64,000 nucleotides of DNA, from the NCBI GenBank assembly GCA_001302245.1, contig LGYU01000036.1, positions 35,479-99,478 on the forward strand, in the 5' to 3' direction. Shown in pieces: positions 26,146 to 35,749 of this stretch (its first letter is position 1; every line of letters starts with the position of its first letter). Below the pieces are notes generated by a model that saw only the letters and a list, made by a program, of their open reading frames with translations, was not told the origin of the DNA and did not search any database. The translations under genes were made by a program, and so were the position numbers. Source of the stretch: Chitinophagaceae bacterium PMP191F. Lineage in GTDB: Bacteria; Bacteroidota; Bacteroidia; Chitinophagales; Chitinophagaceae.

Positions 26146-27852
26146 ATGAGTAAACTGCTACAGGCAATAGGACTCGCGGCAGTCCTAGTGACTACCGGTA
26201 ACACAGTGCATGCGCAACAGGACAAATCTGCCAGCTCTTCTGATGTACCCAAAGGATGGCACCTGCTGGATAAAAGCAAAGACGGCTATTATGGTATCAG
26301 TATCAATAAGGCTTATGATTTTATCAAATCAAAAAACCTGAAAGGCAAAACCGTAGTAGTAGCAGTAATTGATTCGGGTATTGATACCCTGCACGAAGAC
26401 CTGAAAGATATCCTGTGGGTAAATCCGAAAGAAATTCCCGGTAATGGTATTGACGATGATGGCAACGGTTATATTGATGACATTCATGGCTGGAACTTTT
26501 TGGGTAATAAAGACGGCCGTAATGTAAAACAGGACTCTTACGAAGGTGCGCGTGTATATCACCACCTGAAAGCAAAATATGGTGATGCTAAAATTGATCC
26601 TGCTACTTTAAAAGGTGATGAACTGGCTGAATATAAAACATGGCTGAAGGCCAAAGCCAAAATTGAAGGCGATGGTTCTGAAGAAGGTGTAGACCTGGTA
26701 ATGCTGAAAAGAGCGCTGCAAAGCTCACTACGCAGCGACAGCATTCTGAAAGTGGCACTGAAAAAAGATGTATATACCGGTAATGACCTGGATACGTTTG
26801 TTGCTGTTAACACTGCTGAAAAATCAGCCCGTGGCAGCCTGTTGTATCTTTTTAAAGCCAACCAGATGCTGGAAAGCACCAATAAAGAATTCCTGGATGG
26901 TTTCGGTGAGTTTGTAAGCGGTGAAGAAAGAAAGGCAGAAGCTAAAGAAAAAGCACCTAAGGATTATCGTGGTGAGATCACCGGCGATAATGAAAATGAT
27001 TTCAACGACCGTTACTACGGAAATGGTGATGTAATGGCCGGTACTCCTTTCCACGGCACACACGTTTCCGGTATTATTGGCGCCATCCGCAACAACGGGT
27101 TGGGTATTGAAGGTATTGCCGATAATGTTCGCATTATGATGATCCGTGCCGTACCTGATGGTGACGAGCACGATAAAGATATTGCACTGGCCATCCGTTA
27201 TGCAGTTGACAACGGAGCCAGGGTGATCAACATGAGCTTTGGTAAGGATTTCTCTCCCCAGAAAAAATGGGTAGACGAAGCTGTAGAATATGCTGCCAGC
27301 AAAGGTGTATTACTGGTGCATGCAGCAGGTAACGATGCCAAGAATGTTGACACTGCCGATAATTTCCCCAATGCAGACCTGGCAACCCTGAAAGCAAGGG
27401 CTAAGAACTGGATCACTGTAGGTGCCAGTGGCGATCCCAAAGCTGGTGGCCTGACCGCTTCTTTCTCTAACTATGGTAAAAAAGAAGTGGATGTATTTGC
27501 ACCCGGTGTTAAAATATATTCTACTATTCCCGGTGGCAATACGTATGGAAATGCACAGGGTACCAGCATGGCTTCGCCTGTAGTGGCAGGTACAGCAGCC
27601 TTTTTGCTGGAATACTTCCCCTACCTCACTGCAGAGCAGGTGAAATACTGTATTGAGAAATCAGCACAGGTACCTACAGAAAAAGTGAAAAAACCAGGTA
27701 CTGATGAACTGGTTCCCATGTCAGACCTCTGCCGTACAGGTGGCATTATCAATGCATACGAGGCCGCTAAAATTGCAGCTACCCTGCAACCGGGTACTCC
27801 AACCAAAAAAGCAACATCACCCAAGCCTACTTTAAAGAATAAAAAAGGATAA
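26146..27852 (+). CDS. S8 subtilisin-family serine peptidase, exported, with a large Asp-His insertion
   Basis: 568 residues with a Sec signal (LAAVLVTTGNTVHAQ, to about 24). Catalytic triad: Asp76 in VAVIDSGID, His303 in FHGTHVSGI, Ser474 in GTSMASP, with the oxyanion Asn in VHAAGND. Asp and His are 227 residues apart; classical subtilisins have a few tens. The insertion is Lys/Glu/Asp-rich (about 90-285) and may be regulatory. A Pro/Lys-rich tail (TPTKKATSPKPTLKNKK) ends the protein and there is no recognisable type IX secretion tail. Own terminator downstream. Confidence 0.94.
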   Translation: MSKLLQAIGLAAVLVTTGNTVHAQQDKSASSSDVPKGWHLLDKSKDGYYGISINKAYDFIKSKNLKGKTVVVAVIDSGIDTLHEDLKDILWVNPKEIPGNGIDDDGNGYIDDIHGWNFLGNKDGRNVKQDSYEGARVYHHLKAKYGDAKIDPATLKGDELAEYKTWLKAKAKIEGDGSEEGVDLVMLKRALQSSLRSDSILKVALKKDVYTGNDLDTFVAVNTAEKSARGSLLYLFKANQMLESTNKEFLDGFGEFVSGEERKAEAKEKAPKDYRGEITGDNENDFNDRYYGNGDVMAGTPFHGTHVSGIIGAIRNNGLGIEGIADNVRIMMIRAVPDGDEHDKDIALAIRYAVDNGARVINMSFGKDFSPQKKWVDEAVEYAASKGVLLVHAAGNDAKNVDTADNFPNADLATLKARAKNWITVGASGDPKAGGLTASFSNYGKKEVDVFAPGVKIYSTIPGGNTYGNAQGTSMASPVVAGTAAFLLEYFPYLTAEQVKYCIEKSAQVPTEKVKKPGTDELVPMSDLCRTGGIINAYEAAKIAATLQPGTPTKKATSPKPTLKNKKG

Positions 27853-27876
27853 CAGGCTTCCGAATATCTTACTGGT

Positions 27877-27907
27877 AAAAAGCCGGGGAGAGCATCCCCG
27901 GCTTTTT
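27877..27907 (+). terminator. Terminator of the S8 peptidase gene
   Basis: A 13-bp stem AAAAAGCCGGGGA with TCCCCGGCTTTTT around a GAGCA loop, ending in T-run. Confidence 0.92.
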
Positions 27908-28020
27908 AATGTACATACCATATCGTTGACTATAAAACCGGGGACCTGCCCCCCGGTCCTGGTTTACTCATCAGGAGAATAACTTTTTAAGGACACATTC
28001 TTTCAGACTTCATACCGCGG

Positions 28021-28830
28021 TTATCGGCATTGGTATTCAAGTGTGGACTTACCAATATCAAGATTGTACAAAAATTCATAATGAGCCACATCGTATTTCA
28101 GTGGTAGTCCATACTGGTTGTAGGCGGTAGCGTTAACAGGGGTATTTACGCTGTAATTCCTGTCTACAAACATCCAGATCCTGCTGGTACGATGCAGGTT
28201 GGGTTTGCTGACATTGTAGGTATAGGTCACAACATAGGGAGTAGCATCTCCACCGTTTAACCTGGTATATTTCTCCAGATTATTATCACCATTGTACGTA
28301 TAGGTTTCAATAGTAGATGGTATAGCAGGTAACAATGGATAGGTTTGAACAGCCTTTACAATCCTGTTGTAATTATCATATTCAAATGTTGTGAGTAATA
28401 ACAGATAAGGATTAGTGCTTCTGTTGGGATATTCTCCAAGACCACGCATGGTATCTCTTACAATTTTGCCATTTTCATATACATACTGGTGCCAGAACTC
28501 ATAATAGTTATTCAGCGTATAATCAGCCCCATACAACCCTAAATAATCTGTAAGCCGGTGCTTATTATCGTATATAAAACGAAAACCCGGCTGCCCGGTG
28601 GCAATATGGTTCAATACTACCTGGTCGGGATCGCCCCAGTTATTGTAACTGAATTTACAGATCAGTGTATCCAGATCACGGTAAATACTGATCTTTTTAA
28701 TGTCACACAGCTTATCTGCCTTATCAGGATGATGCAGCAGATCGTTCCAGTCAATTTTGTTGCAACCGGATAACTGTAATAAAACAATGACAAAGCACAG
28801 CCCTGTCATCAAAAGGAGTGTCTTTTTCAT
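28021..28830 (-). CDS. Uncharacterised lipoprotein with YD-repeat-like strands
   Basis: 269 residues with a lipoprotein signal peptide (LLLMTGLCFVIVLLQLSGC). The body is rich in Tyr/Asn and short strands of the kind RFIYDNKHRLTDY, YVYENGKIVRDT, TFEYDNYNRIVKA and TYTYNGDNNLEKY. This is the repeating pattern of RHS/YD-like or DUF4595-like surface lipoproteins in Bacteroidota. Function is unknown. It is divergent from the DinB gene and not in an operon. Confidence 0.85.
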   Translation of the reverse strand: MKKTLLLMTGLCFVIVLLQLSGCNKIDWNDLLHHPDKADKLCDIKKISIYRDLDTLICKFSYNNWGDPDQVVLNHIATGQPGFRFIYDNKHRLTDYLGLYGADYTLNNYYEFWHQYVYENGKIVRDTMRGLGEYPNRSTNPYLLLLTTFEYDNYNRIVKAVQTYPLLPAIPSTIETYTYNGDNNLEKYTRLNGGDATPYVVTYTYNVSKPNLHRTSRIWMFVDRNYSVNTPVNATAYNQYGLPLKYDVAHYEFLYNLDIGKSTLEYQCR

Positions 28831-29051
28831 ACATTTAATGAATTACCTGGTGAAGAATAAAACTTTCAACGGGTAAAGACCGGCGGGAAGGAAGTCAGTT
28901 ATTCTGAAGATGGATATTATAGTATCTAAAGGTACTCTGCCCGTGTTACATTTTGGCATACCGGTTAGTGGTATTTTATTTATTTGTATTATGCGGTCAG
29001 ATTTGTGCCTGTACGCTATACAGGTTATTACTTAGTTCTAAATACCTGAAC

Positions 29052-29570
29052 ATGATAACAAAAAAAGAACTGGTGGTTCCGGCATTTTACATCACCTACA
29101 TCAATAAAGTAACCGAAGACAATATTACAGACGCCCTTAACAATAATACCCGGCAATTCAATGCATTGCTGCAGGCAATCACACCTCAACAGGAAGATTA
29201 TGCCTACGCCCAGGGTAAATGGACCATCAAGGAAATGCTGCAGCATATTATTGATGCAGAAAGAGTGTTCAGTTTACGTGCGGTATGGTTTGCCCGTCAG
29301 GACCCATCTGCTCAACCCGGTTTTGATGAAAATACCTGGGCAGTCCATGCACCTGTACATCATCGTTCATGGCAGACCATGATAGCGGAATTCAATGCAT
29401 TACGTACTGCTACCACCCTGCTGTTCGGTTCGTTCAGTGATGAGCAACTGCTGTTAACCGGCACCGCCAACAACAATGTGATCAGTGTTGCAACGCTTGG
29501 TTATGTATGTGCAGGTCATGTAGAGCATCATATGGGGGTGTTGAGAGAGCGGTATGGTTGTGAGTTGTAA
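29052..29570 (+). CDS. DinB/YfiT-like four-helix metal-binding protein
   Basis: 172 residues from the ATG at 29052 (MITKKELVVPAFYITYI). The frame is open back to 28953, but that extension is a hydrophobic Cys-rich run, unlike the family. The DinB fold is shown by WTIKEMLQHIIDAERVF (first His ligand), a middle VHHRSW and the C-terminal CAGHVEHHMGVLRERY with the paired His. These proteins are often bacillithiol- or mycothiol-dependent transferases; a bshC gene is present in the window, but no direct link can be shown. Stands alone. Confidence 0.9.
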   Translation: MITKKELVVPAFYITYINKVTEDNITDALNNNTRQFNALLQAITPQQEDYAYAQGKWTIKEMLQHIIDAERVFSLRAVWFARQDPSAQPGFDENTWAVHAPVHHRSWQTMIAEFNALRTATTLLFGSFSDEQLLLTGTANNNVISVATLGYVCAGHVEHHMGVLRERYGCEL

Positions 29571-29658
29571 GTAATTTGAAAATGGAATGCCAGATTGCCG
29601 GATGGTCTGATTGTTTGATGGTTATGAAGAAGCTGCGAGCAAATACAGCAGCAACCAC

Positions 29659-30435
29659 TCACGACTGATGATTCACCACTGACGACTCGCGAATACTTTC
29701 ACTAAACAAACTATACAACTTTTGCAGGGCTGGATATTCCTCTAGCAGGATAAGATGTTTTTCGATGGTGGGTGTGTCATTACGGATGGCAGGGCCTGTC
29801 TGCAACGCAGCGGGAGAAGCCAATTGTAAGCGTTGCGCCACTTCATTGATCAGTGGATACAGTAATGAAAAATCCAGTTCTTCGGCTTTGCAGTAATTAT
29901 CTGCCAGTGTATACAGGTGATTGGTAAAATTACTGACCACTACAGCTGCTACATGCAGGTGCAATCGTTTATTATCATCAGCCTGCTGTACCTGTTCAGA
30001 AAGTGATGTTGCCAGTGTTTCTATTTCCTGCAAACTTTCAGCCGTATTACCATCTATCAGCAAAGGGATTTCCGGTAAACGCTCCATTTCTTTCCGCAGG
30101 CTTTGCAGTGGATATAGTACGCCATAACGCGCAGCAGCAGTACTTAATACCTCTTTTGACACAGAACCTGCTGTATGTAACAGCAAACTGTTGCCGGGCT
30201 TTAATGCCCCTGCTACGGCTGCTACAGCACCGTCTGACACTGCCAGCAGGTGTACATCAACTGTATTGTCCAGCTCCGCCGGTTTAGTGGCTACAGCAGC
30301 TCCCAACAGGTCTGCCAGTGCAGCCACAGCCTGCCGGTTACGGCCATATACCTGTACAATAGTATGACCAGCCTGTCTGCACCTGCGGCCCAGTATATTG
30401 GCCACATTGCCCGATCCGATGATGACGATTCGCAT
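29659..30435 (-). CDS. Rossmann-like/DUF2520 oxidoreductase
   Basis: 258 residues. N-terminal NAD(P)-binding motif IIGSGNVANILGRRC, then LLAVSDGAVAAVAGAL and LLLHTAGSVSKEVL. The C-terminal helical DUF2520 domain (KRLHLHVAAVVVSNFTNHLYT) resembles the dimer domain of pyrroline-5-carboxylate and ketopantoate reductases. Substrate unknown. It overlaps no neighbour, and it is divergent from the alpha/beta hydrolase by 55 bp. Confidence 0.9.
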   Translation of the reverse strand: MRIVIIGSGNVANILGRRCRQAGHTIVQVYGRNRQAVAALADLLGAAVATKPAELDNTVDVHLLAVSDGAVAAVAGALKPGNSLLLHTAGSVSKEVLSTAAARYGVLYPLQSLRKEMERLPEIPLLIDGNTAESLQEIETLATSLSEQVQQADDNKRLHLHVAAVVVSNFTNHLYTLADNYCKAEELDFSLLYPLINEVAQRLQLASPAALQTGPAIRNDTPTIEKHLILLEEYPALQKLYSLFSESIRESSVVNHQS

Positions 30436-30490
30436 ATTCCGCTTTATCTTGCAAGCTAATTAAAAGTTCCCTGCGGGAGCATATTGCCTT

Positions 30491-31333
30491 ATGACGTTTG
30501 CGCAAAAACTGGTATTAAAATATCTGCGGGCCAAACTGAACATTACGGCGGTAGTGTCTGAAAAGAAAGCTGCAGAAAAAGCATTTAAACTATTCTGTAC
30601 GCCTCAGCAGGCCAAAAAGAAAAAACTGCACCGTGTTCCAGAAAAAGGCGAAAAACTTTCTTTTACATTGAACGGTCTCACTATACGTGGTCAGCGCTGG
30701 AACCATCCGCAACAACAAAAAGTACTAATCATCCATGGCTTTGAATCTTCTTACCAATATTTTGATAAATACATTGCTGCTTTTATCCGTAAGGGATATG
30801 AAGTGATCGCTTTTGATGCGCCTGCACATGGCAGGTCAGATGGCAAACAACTCACGCTGCCCTTGTATATTGCCATGCTGCAAAAGATCTATGAGCTGTA
30901 TGGTCCTGTTGATCGTTTTATGGCGCATTCACTTGGCGGACTGGCACTGACACATTTCCTGGAAACCATTCCGCATACTACAGACACCAAAGTAGTGCTA
31001 CTGGCTCCCGCTACAGAAACTGTCAGCGCTGTTGACGCTTTTTTTAACCTGCTGGAATTACACGATAATATCCGCAAACAGTTTGATGAACTGATATTGA
31101 ACATCGCCGGCGTACCACCGGAATATTTTTCTATCAAACGCGCTATGTATCATATCCGCGCACAGGTGTTGTGGTTTCATGATGAAGGCGACCGCGCCAC
31201 TCCTGTTAAAGATGCTATTGAGGTACAGAAAGATCAGCATGCTCACCTGGAACTGGTCATTACACAGGGACTGGGTCACCGGAAAGTATATAAGGATGAA
31301 GCAGTGAGGAAGAGGATCCTGGAGTTTTTGTGA
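30491..31333 (+). CDS. Alpha/beta hydrolase
   Basis: 280 residues, no signal peptide. Alpha/beta-hydrolase landmarks: oxyanion segment VLIIHGFESS (78-87), nucleophile Ser147 in MAHSLGG, acid in WFHDEGDRATPV (Asp231 or Asp234) and His263 in GLGHRKVYKD. The Lys-rich N-terminal extension (about residues 20-55) is unusual. Substrate unknown. Standing alone, followed by a repeat-rich spacer. Confidence 0.9.
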   Translation: MTFAQKLVLKYLRAKLNITAVVSEKKAAEKAFKLFCTPQQAKKKKLHRVPEKGEKLSFTLNGLTIRGQRWNHPQQQKVLIIHGFESSYQYFDKYIAAFIRKGYEVIAFDAPAHGRSDGKQLTLPLYIAMLQKIYELYGPVDRFMAHSLGGLALTHFLETIPHTTDTKVVLLAPATETVSAVDAFFNLLELHDNIRKQFDELILNIAGVPPEYFSIKRAMYHIRAQVLWFHDEGDRATPVKDAIEVQKDQHAHLELVITQGLGHRKVYKDEAVRKRILEFL

Positions 31334-31767
31334 GGAGCGATCGTGAATCGTCAGTCTTGAATCGTGAGAAGATCGCAGCTATTGCCGGCTTATTTCAGGC
31401 AAAGACAGCAACGTATCGCAAAGCCGCAATAAAACGAAGCCGTATTTTGTACTTTGTATTTTCTTTCAGACTTCAGTCTTCTTTCTTCTATACCTGTATT
31501 TGCTCACAGCTCGTAGCTCAAAACCCGCAGCGGTCAGCAACAATCAAACCGTCCAGCCATCAGAGCATTCTTCTACTCTCAAATTTGCACATTTTCAAAT
31601 TACATTCCTACAACCCATCACATTATAACTTTCGACAATACCTTTCATCTGTATTTTTTTCCGCAAAAAACATTTCCCTGCAGATTTATCGGGCTCATTT
31701 CTTTTTCAATTTTCAAAAAAATTATATTGTCAATGAATTATCAGCCATATAAATTTTTTATTCATTT
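31334..31767. repeat. Repeat-rich intergenic region before the Tat operon
   Basis: No real gene; a 140-codon open frame starting at the end of the hydrolase has a Ser/Phe-rich shadow composition. The region holds GTGAATCGTCAGTCTTGAATCGTGAG, CTTTCAGACTTCAGTCTTCTTTC, TCAAATTTGCACATTTTCAAATTA and an AT-rich last 150 bp. The same words occur in other spacers of the window. Confidence 0.55.
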
Positions 31768-33351
31768 GTGAAGACAATCAGCCGCAGATCATTTTTACAC
31801 AACACTGCCCGTATGGGCACTGCCTATCCTGCAATGATGGCATTGGGTATGCTAAAGGAAGCACCCGTACACGCTTTTGCATTACCCGGACAATCAAAAA
31901 AGCAGGAGCATATCATAATCCTTGGTGCAGGTCTCAGCGGACTGACAGCTGCCTATGAACTACGTAAGCTGGGTTACCGCTGTACCATACTGGAAGCGCG
32001 TAACAGAAGTGGTGGACGTTGCTGGAGTGTACGCAAGGGCTCAATGAATATAGAAACCACGCAACCGGTACAGACATCGCGTTTTGATGATGGCCTTTAT
32101 TTCAATGCAGGTCCCTCGCGGATACCACATCACCATCAACTTACACTCCATTACTGTAAAGAACTGAATGTACCTGTACAGAATTATAACAACATCAATG
32201 AAGGTGCTTACTACTTCAGTGAAGGGAAAGGTCCTTTATCCAATAAAAAGATCCGCATCCGTGAAATTCACAACGATGTAAGAGGTTATATGAGTGAACT
32301 GCTGGCCAAGGCTATTGACAGCAAACAGGTAGATATGGCTATGACTACAGAAGACACTCAAAAAATCATAGAATACCTGCGTGCCGAAGGTGGTCTGGAC
32401 ATTGATAAATTGTACAAAGCTTCTGCACGCCGTGGTTACCAGGAAGCCCCCGGTGCCGGTGAAAGAACAGGACGTATTGCCGATCCGCACAAACTGGGCG
32501 CCATTATTCAATCCGGCCTGATGGACCCCGATTTTTACAATGTGGCAGAATACACGTACGAACTGCAGATGACCATGTTCCAGGCTATTGGTGGTATGGA
32601 TATGATTGCCAGCGCATTTGAAAAGAAAGTGGCCGATGCCATTCAGTTCAATGCGGTAGTAACAGCTATCCGCAATCTGTCTGAAGGTGTGGAAGTGGTA
32701 TATAAAACACCGGCCGGTGAAAAAAAGCTTACCGGCGATCTTTGTATCTGCACCATTCCATTGCCGGTACTGAGCAATATAGAACACAATTTTTTATCAG
32801 ACACCAGCCGGGCCATCGATTATATTTCGTATATTAGTACCGGCAAGATCGGACTACAGTTCAAACGAAGGTTCTGGGAAGAAGACGAAAACATCTACGG
32901 CGGTATTACACATACCAACAATATCATCACCCAGATTTTTTATCCATCCAACGATTACCTTGCCCGCAAAGGCATCCTGATCGGTTATTACAATTTTAAT
33001 GAAAAAGCCCGCGAAACGGGCGAACTGAATTATCAGCAAAGGGAGAAACTGGCGCTTGAAAAAGGCAGCCTTATACATCCGCAATACGCGCAGGAATTTG
33101 AAAATTCGTTTTCAGTAAGCTGGCACAAAACAGCTTATAGCCTGGGTGGTTGGGCTGTATATACTGACAGTGAACGGCAAACCTTGTACAAGGCATTACT
33201 GAAGCCAGACAAACAGGTATATTTTGCCGGTGAGCATCTCACCTACCTGAATGCCTGGATGGCAGGCGCTTTTGAATCGGCCAGAAATACAGTTACAGCT
33301 ATTCACGCACGATTAAGTGAACAACAACTGCATTACCCGTCAAAAAAGTAA
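31768..33351 (+). CDS. Tat-exported flavin-dependent amine oxidase
   Basis: 527 residues starting at a GTG (31768). A twin-arginine leader SRRSFLHNTARMG begins at residue 5, so the enzyme is exported folded with FAD. The dinucleotide fold IILGAGLSGLTAAYELRKLG with ILEARNRSGGR follows. The C-terminal FAD block YFAGEHLTYLNAWMAGAFES is typical of monoamine oxidases and L-amino-acid oxidases. It oxidises an amine or amino acid and yields peroxide. The next gene, 35 bp on, is a Tat-exported aminotransferase, so the pair may act on the same amino compound in the periplasm. Confidence 0.9.
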   Translation: MKTISRRSFLHNTARMGTAYPAMMALGMLKEAPVHAFALPGQSKKQEHIIILGAGLSGLTAAYELRKLGYRCTILEARNRSGGRCWSVRKGSMNIETTQPVQTSRFDDGLYFNAGPSRIPHHHQLTLHYCKELNVPVQNYNNINEGAYYFSEGKGPLSNKKIRIREIHNDVRGYMSELLAKAIDSKQVDMAMTTEDTQKIIEYLRAEGGLDIDKLYKASARRGYQEAPGAGERTGRIADPHKLGAIIQSGLMDPDFYNVAEYTYELQMTMFQAIGGMDMIASAFEKKVADAIQFNAVVTAIRNLSEGVEVVYKTPAGEKKLTGDLCICTIPLPVLSNIEHNFLSDTSRAIDYISYISTGKIGLQFKRRFWEEDENIYGGITHTNNIITQIFYPSNDYLARKGILIGYYNFNEKARETGELNYQQREKLALEKGSLIHPQYAQEFENSFSVSWHKTAYSLGGWAVYTDSERQTLYKALLKPDKQVYFAGEHLTYLNAWMAGAFESARNTVTAIHARLSEQQLHYPSKK

Positions 33352-33386
33352 CGCAGCGCAATCATAACAATCAAAACCAGCTAACT

Positions 33387-34556
33387 ATGACATCCAGAAA
33401 CATCAACAGGCGCACCCTGCTCAAATCGGGCGCACTGCTGGCAGGTGGATTCTCTTTTCTTCCCGGTAAAATACTGGCTACAACCAATGCACCATTAGCA
33501 CCGGTTATATTCAGCCCCGAAACAGACGAATCTGTTGTATTGTCTGCCCCACCCGATATCAAAGCGCGGTTGTCTGCCAATGAAAATCCCTTTGGTCCTT
33601 CTGCAAAAGCCAAACAGGCTATACAAGACGCCATCAATGATAGTTTCCGTTATGCATTTGGTTCATCGCGCGACCTGATGACAAAGATCACCACCTTTGA
33701 AGGCCTGCAGCCATCACAGGTAATGCTGGCTGCCGGATCATCACCATTGCTGGCTGCTGCTGCCACTTATTACAGCAAAGACGGAGGCAGTATTGTTACA
33801 GCAGATCCTTCTTATGATGATCTTACCCGTCGTGCCTCTATGTCGTTCAAAGCGAATATTATCAGGGTTCCTCTGACGGCAGATTACAAAACGGACCTGG
33901 ATGCTATAGAAAAGGCGATTACACCAGACACTAAGCTGGTTTATCTCTGTAATCCTAATAACCCTACAGCAACTGTTGTGGATACAGCTAAACTGAAATC
34001 GTTCTGTGAACGTGTATCTGCCAAAGTACCCGTATTTGTTGACGAAGCCTATATTGATTACCTGGACGACCCGCAATCTGTTACGTTGATCGATCTTGTA
34101 AAGAAAGGTAGTAATGTAATAGTGGCCCGTACTTTTTCAAAGCTGTATGGTTTTGCCGGTCTACGTGTAGGCTATGCTGTGGCACAACCGGCAACGATCC
34201 GTGCATTGAGCACTTACTGCGAAGGCGCCATGTCTATCTCTGCAACTTCTATTGCAGCAGCGGCAGCCAGCTACCAGGATAAGGAATATATGCAGCAGGT
34301 AAAAGCCAAGACGGAGGCATCTAAAAATTTCTTGTACGATGTGTTGAAAAAAGAAGGATACACCTATGTGCCCTCTTATGCCAATTTTGTTATTTTCCCC
34401 ATCAAAATAGATGGCAGTAAATTCAGCATGGAAATGGCAAAACGAGGAGTAAGCATACGTACCTGGAAATTTGACAATAAGGAATGGTGCCGTATCAGTA
34501 TTGGACGTATGGATGAAATGGAAGCTTTTGCAGCGGCGTTTAAGGAAATTTCTTAG
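33387..34556 (+). CDS. Tat-exported PLP-dependent aminotransferase, histidinol-phosphate aminotransferase-like
   Basis: 389 residues. The Tat leader reads NRRTLLKSGALLAGGFSFLP. The fold-type I aminotransferase core shows LSANENPFGPS (63-72), YLCNPNNPTATVV (186-198), VDEAYIDYL and the PLP lysine at about residue 252 in ARTFSKLYGFAGLRVGYA. This is the HisC-like class I/II group. Such enzymes are normally cytoplasmic, so a Tat leader is unusual and needs PLP or folding in the cytoplasm. It lies between the Tat amine oxidase (35 bp upstream) and the Hint protein (60 bp downstream). Confidence 0.9.
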   Translation: MTSRNINRRTLLKSGALLAGGFSFLPGKILATTNAPLAPVIFSPETDESVVLSAPPDIKARLSANENPFGPSAKAKQAIQDAINDSFRYAFGSSRDLMTKITTFEGLQPSQVMLAAGSSPLLAAAATYYSKDGGSIVTADPSYDDLTRRASMSFKANIIRVPLTADYKTDLDAIEKAITPDTKLVYLCNPNNPTATVVDTAKLKSFCERVSAKVPVFVDEAYIDYLDDPQSVTLIDLVKKGSNVIVARTFSKLYGFAGLRVGYAVAQPATIRALSTYCEGAMSISATSIAAAAASYQDKEYMQQVKAKTEASKNFLYDVLKKEGYTYVPSYANFVIFPIKIDGSKFSMEMAKRGVSIRTWKFDNKEWCRISIGRMDEMEAFAAAFKEIS

Positions 34557-34616
34557 GATGTAAGGAATAAGAGTCAAGGCACAAGAGAAGTACCGCATAA
34601 TAAATCTGATCTATAC

Positions 34617-35612
34617 ATGAAGAAAACGACTGTTACTTTTTTACTGGCCATGTCGGCTGTCAGGTTGTGGTCACAGGACAAACCTGCGGGACGAGCTATT
34701 ACAATGGCAGAATATGACAAGACTAAAAACTTTGCAGTAAAAGACCTGGACAATGATACCTATGTAAAATTTGACAATATCTATATACTGGACAGGTATG
34801 AAAGCCGCAAACCTTACTTCATTACCGGTGATGATGGCAATAAAAAAAGGATTGACCTGTACAAACTGGTAGCCAAAGAAGGCATGCAGGAACTGGGTGT
34901 GATGATCTTTTATACCAACGAAAAAGGTCAGCAGTATAAAGCCTGTATGCCCAATTTTAGTGCAGACAGCAAGGTATGGGAAAAGTATTTTGAAGACATT
35001 CATGCCATTGATAAACAGGAAGCCAATTTTGTGCTGAAACTTTCTTATGTGCTATCCAAAGAATTTGGTTTCCAGTTGTACAAAGCTGCCAATGCCGGTA
35101 AGGATATGAGCAAAGAATCTGCCACTTATGGCAATGATATTTGTTTTCCCGGCACTGTGGAAGTGGCTATGGCCAACGGTAGTAAAAAGCTGCTACAAAA
35201 TATTCAAAGCGGTGACCAGGTAATAACTATTGACCCTGTTTCACAACAGGCCACCACTGTTACCGTACAGGAATTAACTACCCATGAGGCAAAAAATTAC
35301 GCCATCACCAACCTGCTGTTGGTAAAAACAACTGAAACAGCTACCATAAACGGCATGGAAGTACTGCTATTGCAAAAAGAACTGCATGCAACACCCAACC
35401 ACCCTATGCAAATGCAGGAAGGACAGAAAAAAATCGGTGAAGTAAATACCGGCGATAAAGTATTGTGCAGAGATGAACAGTCCGGCAAGTATGAAACCTA
35501 TATTGTATGGAATAAAACCGAAACAGCCGGCGGCACACAGAAGGTATACAATATAATAGCCAGTGGCGGCAATACATTTATGATGAATGATGTGATGGTA
35601 TTACAGAAATAA
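34617..35612 (+). CDS. Exported Hint-domain protein
   Basis: 331 residues with a short signal peptide (to about 19). An N-terminal domain (20-175) of unknown fold is followed by a Hedgehog/intein (Hint) domain. Its first residue Cys176 opens the block CFPGTVEVAMANGSKKLLQN, with the conserved TxxH as Thr259-His262 in HATPNHPM. The frame ends NTFMMNDVMVLQK without the C-terminal His-Asn of inteins. It could thus cleave as in Hedgehog, releasing residues 20-175, but not splice. Third member of the Tat amine oxidase/aminotransferase group. The substrate of the N-terminal domain is unknown. Confidence 0.85.
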   Translation: MKKTTVTFLLAMSAVRLWSQDKPAGRAITMAEYDKTKNFAVKDLDNDTYVKFDNIYILDRYESRKPYFITGDDGNKKRIDLYKLVAKEGMQELGVMIFYTNEKGQQYKACMPNFSADSKVWEKYFEDIHAIDKQEANFVLKLSYVLSKEFGFQLYKAANAGKDMSKESATYGNDICFPGTVEVAMANGSKKLLQNIQSGDQVITIDPVSQQATTVTVQELTTHEAKNYAITNLLLVKTTETATINGMEVLLLQKELHATPNHPMQMQEGQKKIGEVNTGDKVLCRDEQSGKYETYIVWNKTETAGGTQKVYNIIASGGNTFMMNDVMVLQK

Positions 35613-35646
35613 GAGGTTTAAGATTCAAGGTATAAAATTAAGATAG

Positions 35647-35689
35647 AAGCTCCTGCATATATTACAATCAATATATACAGGAGCTTTTT
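35647..35689 (+). terminator. Terminator of the amine oxidase-aminotransferase-Hint operon
   Basis: Stem AAGCTCCTG with CAGGAGCTT, extended by an AT-rich inner stem, then a T-run. It lies 35 bp after the Hint stop and between convergent genes. Confidence 0.8.
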
Positions 35690-35749
35690 GCTTTATAAAA
35701 TCTTTTTGCGTTTTTATACCTTACACTTTCAACTTTTGGCCTTATACAT

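Noticed and set aside
25952..26146. 64-codon plus-strand frame before the subtilase
   Set aside because: AT-rich leader region, no motif, stop abuts the subtilase start.
27930..27965. CCGGGG...CCCCGG-like text after the S8 terminator
   Set aside because: Imperfect pairing and no T-run; probably a decayed copy of the neighbouring hairpin or chance.
31330..31752. 140-codon plus-strand frame after the alpha/beta hydrolase
   Set aside because: Composed of the degenerate spacer words; Ser/Phe-rich shadow with no family signature.
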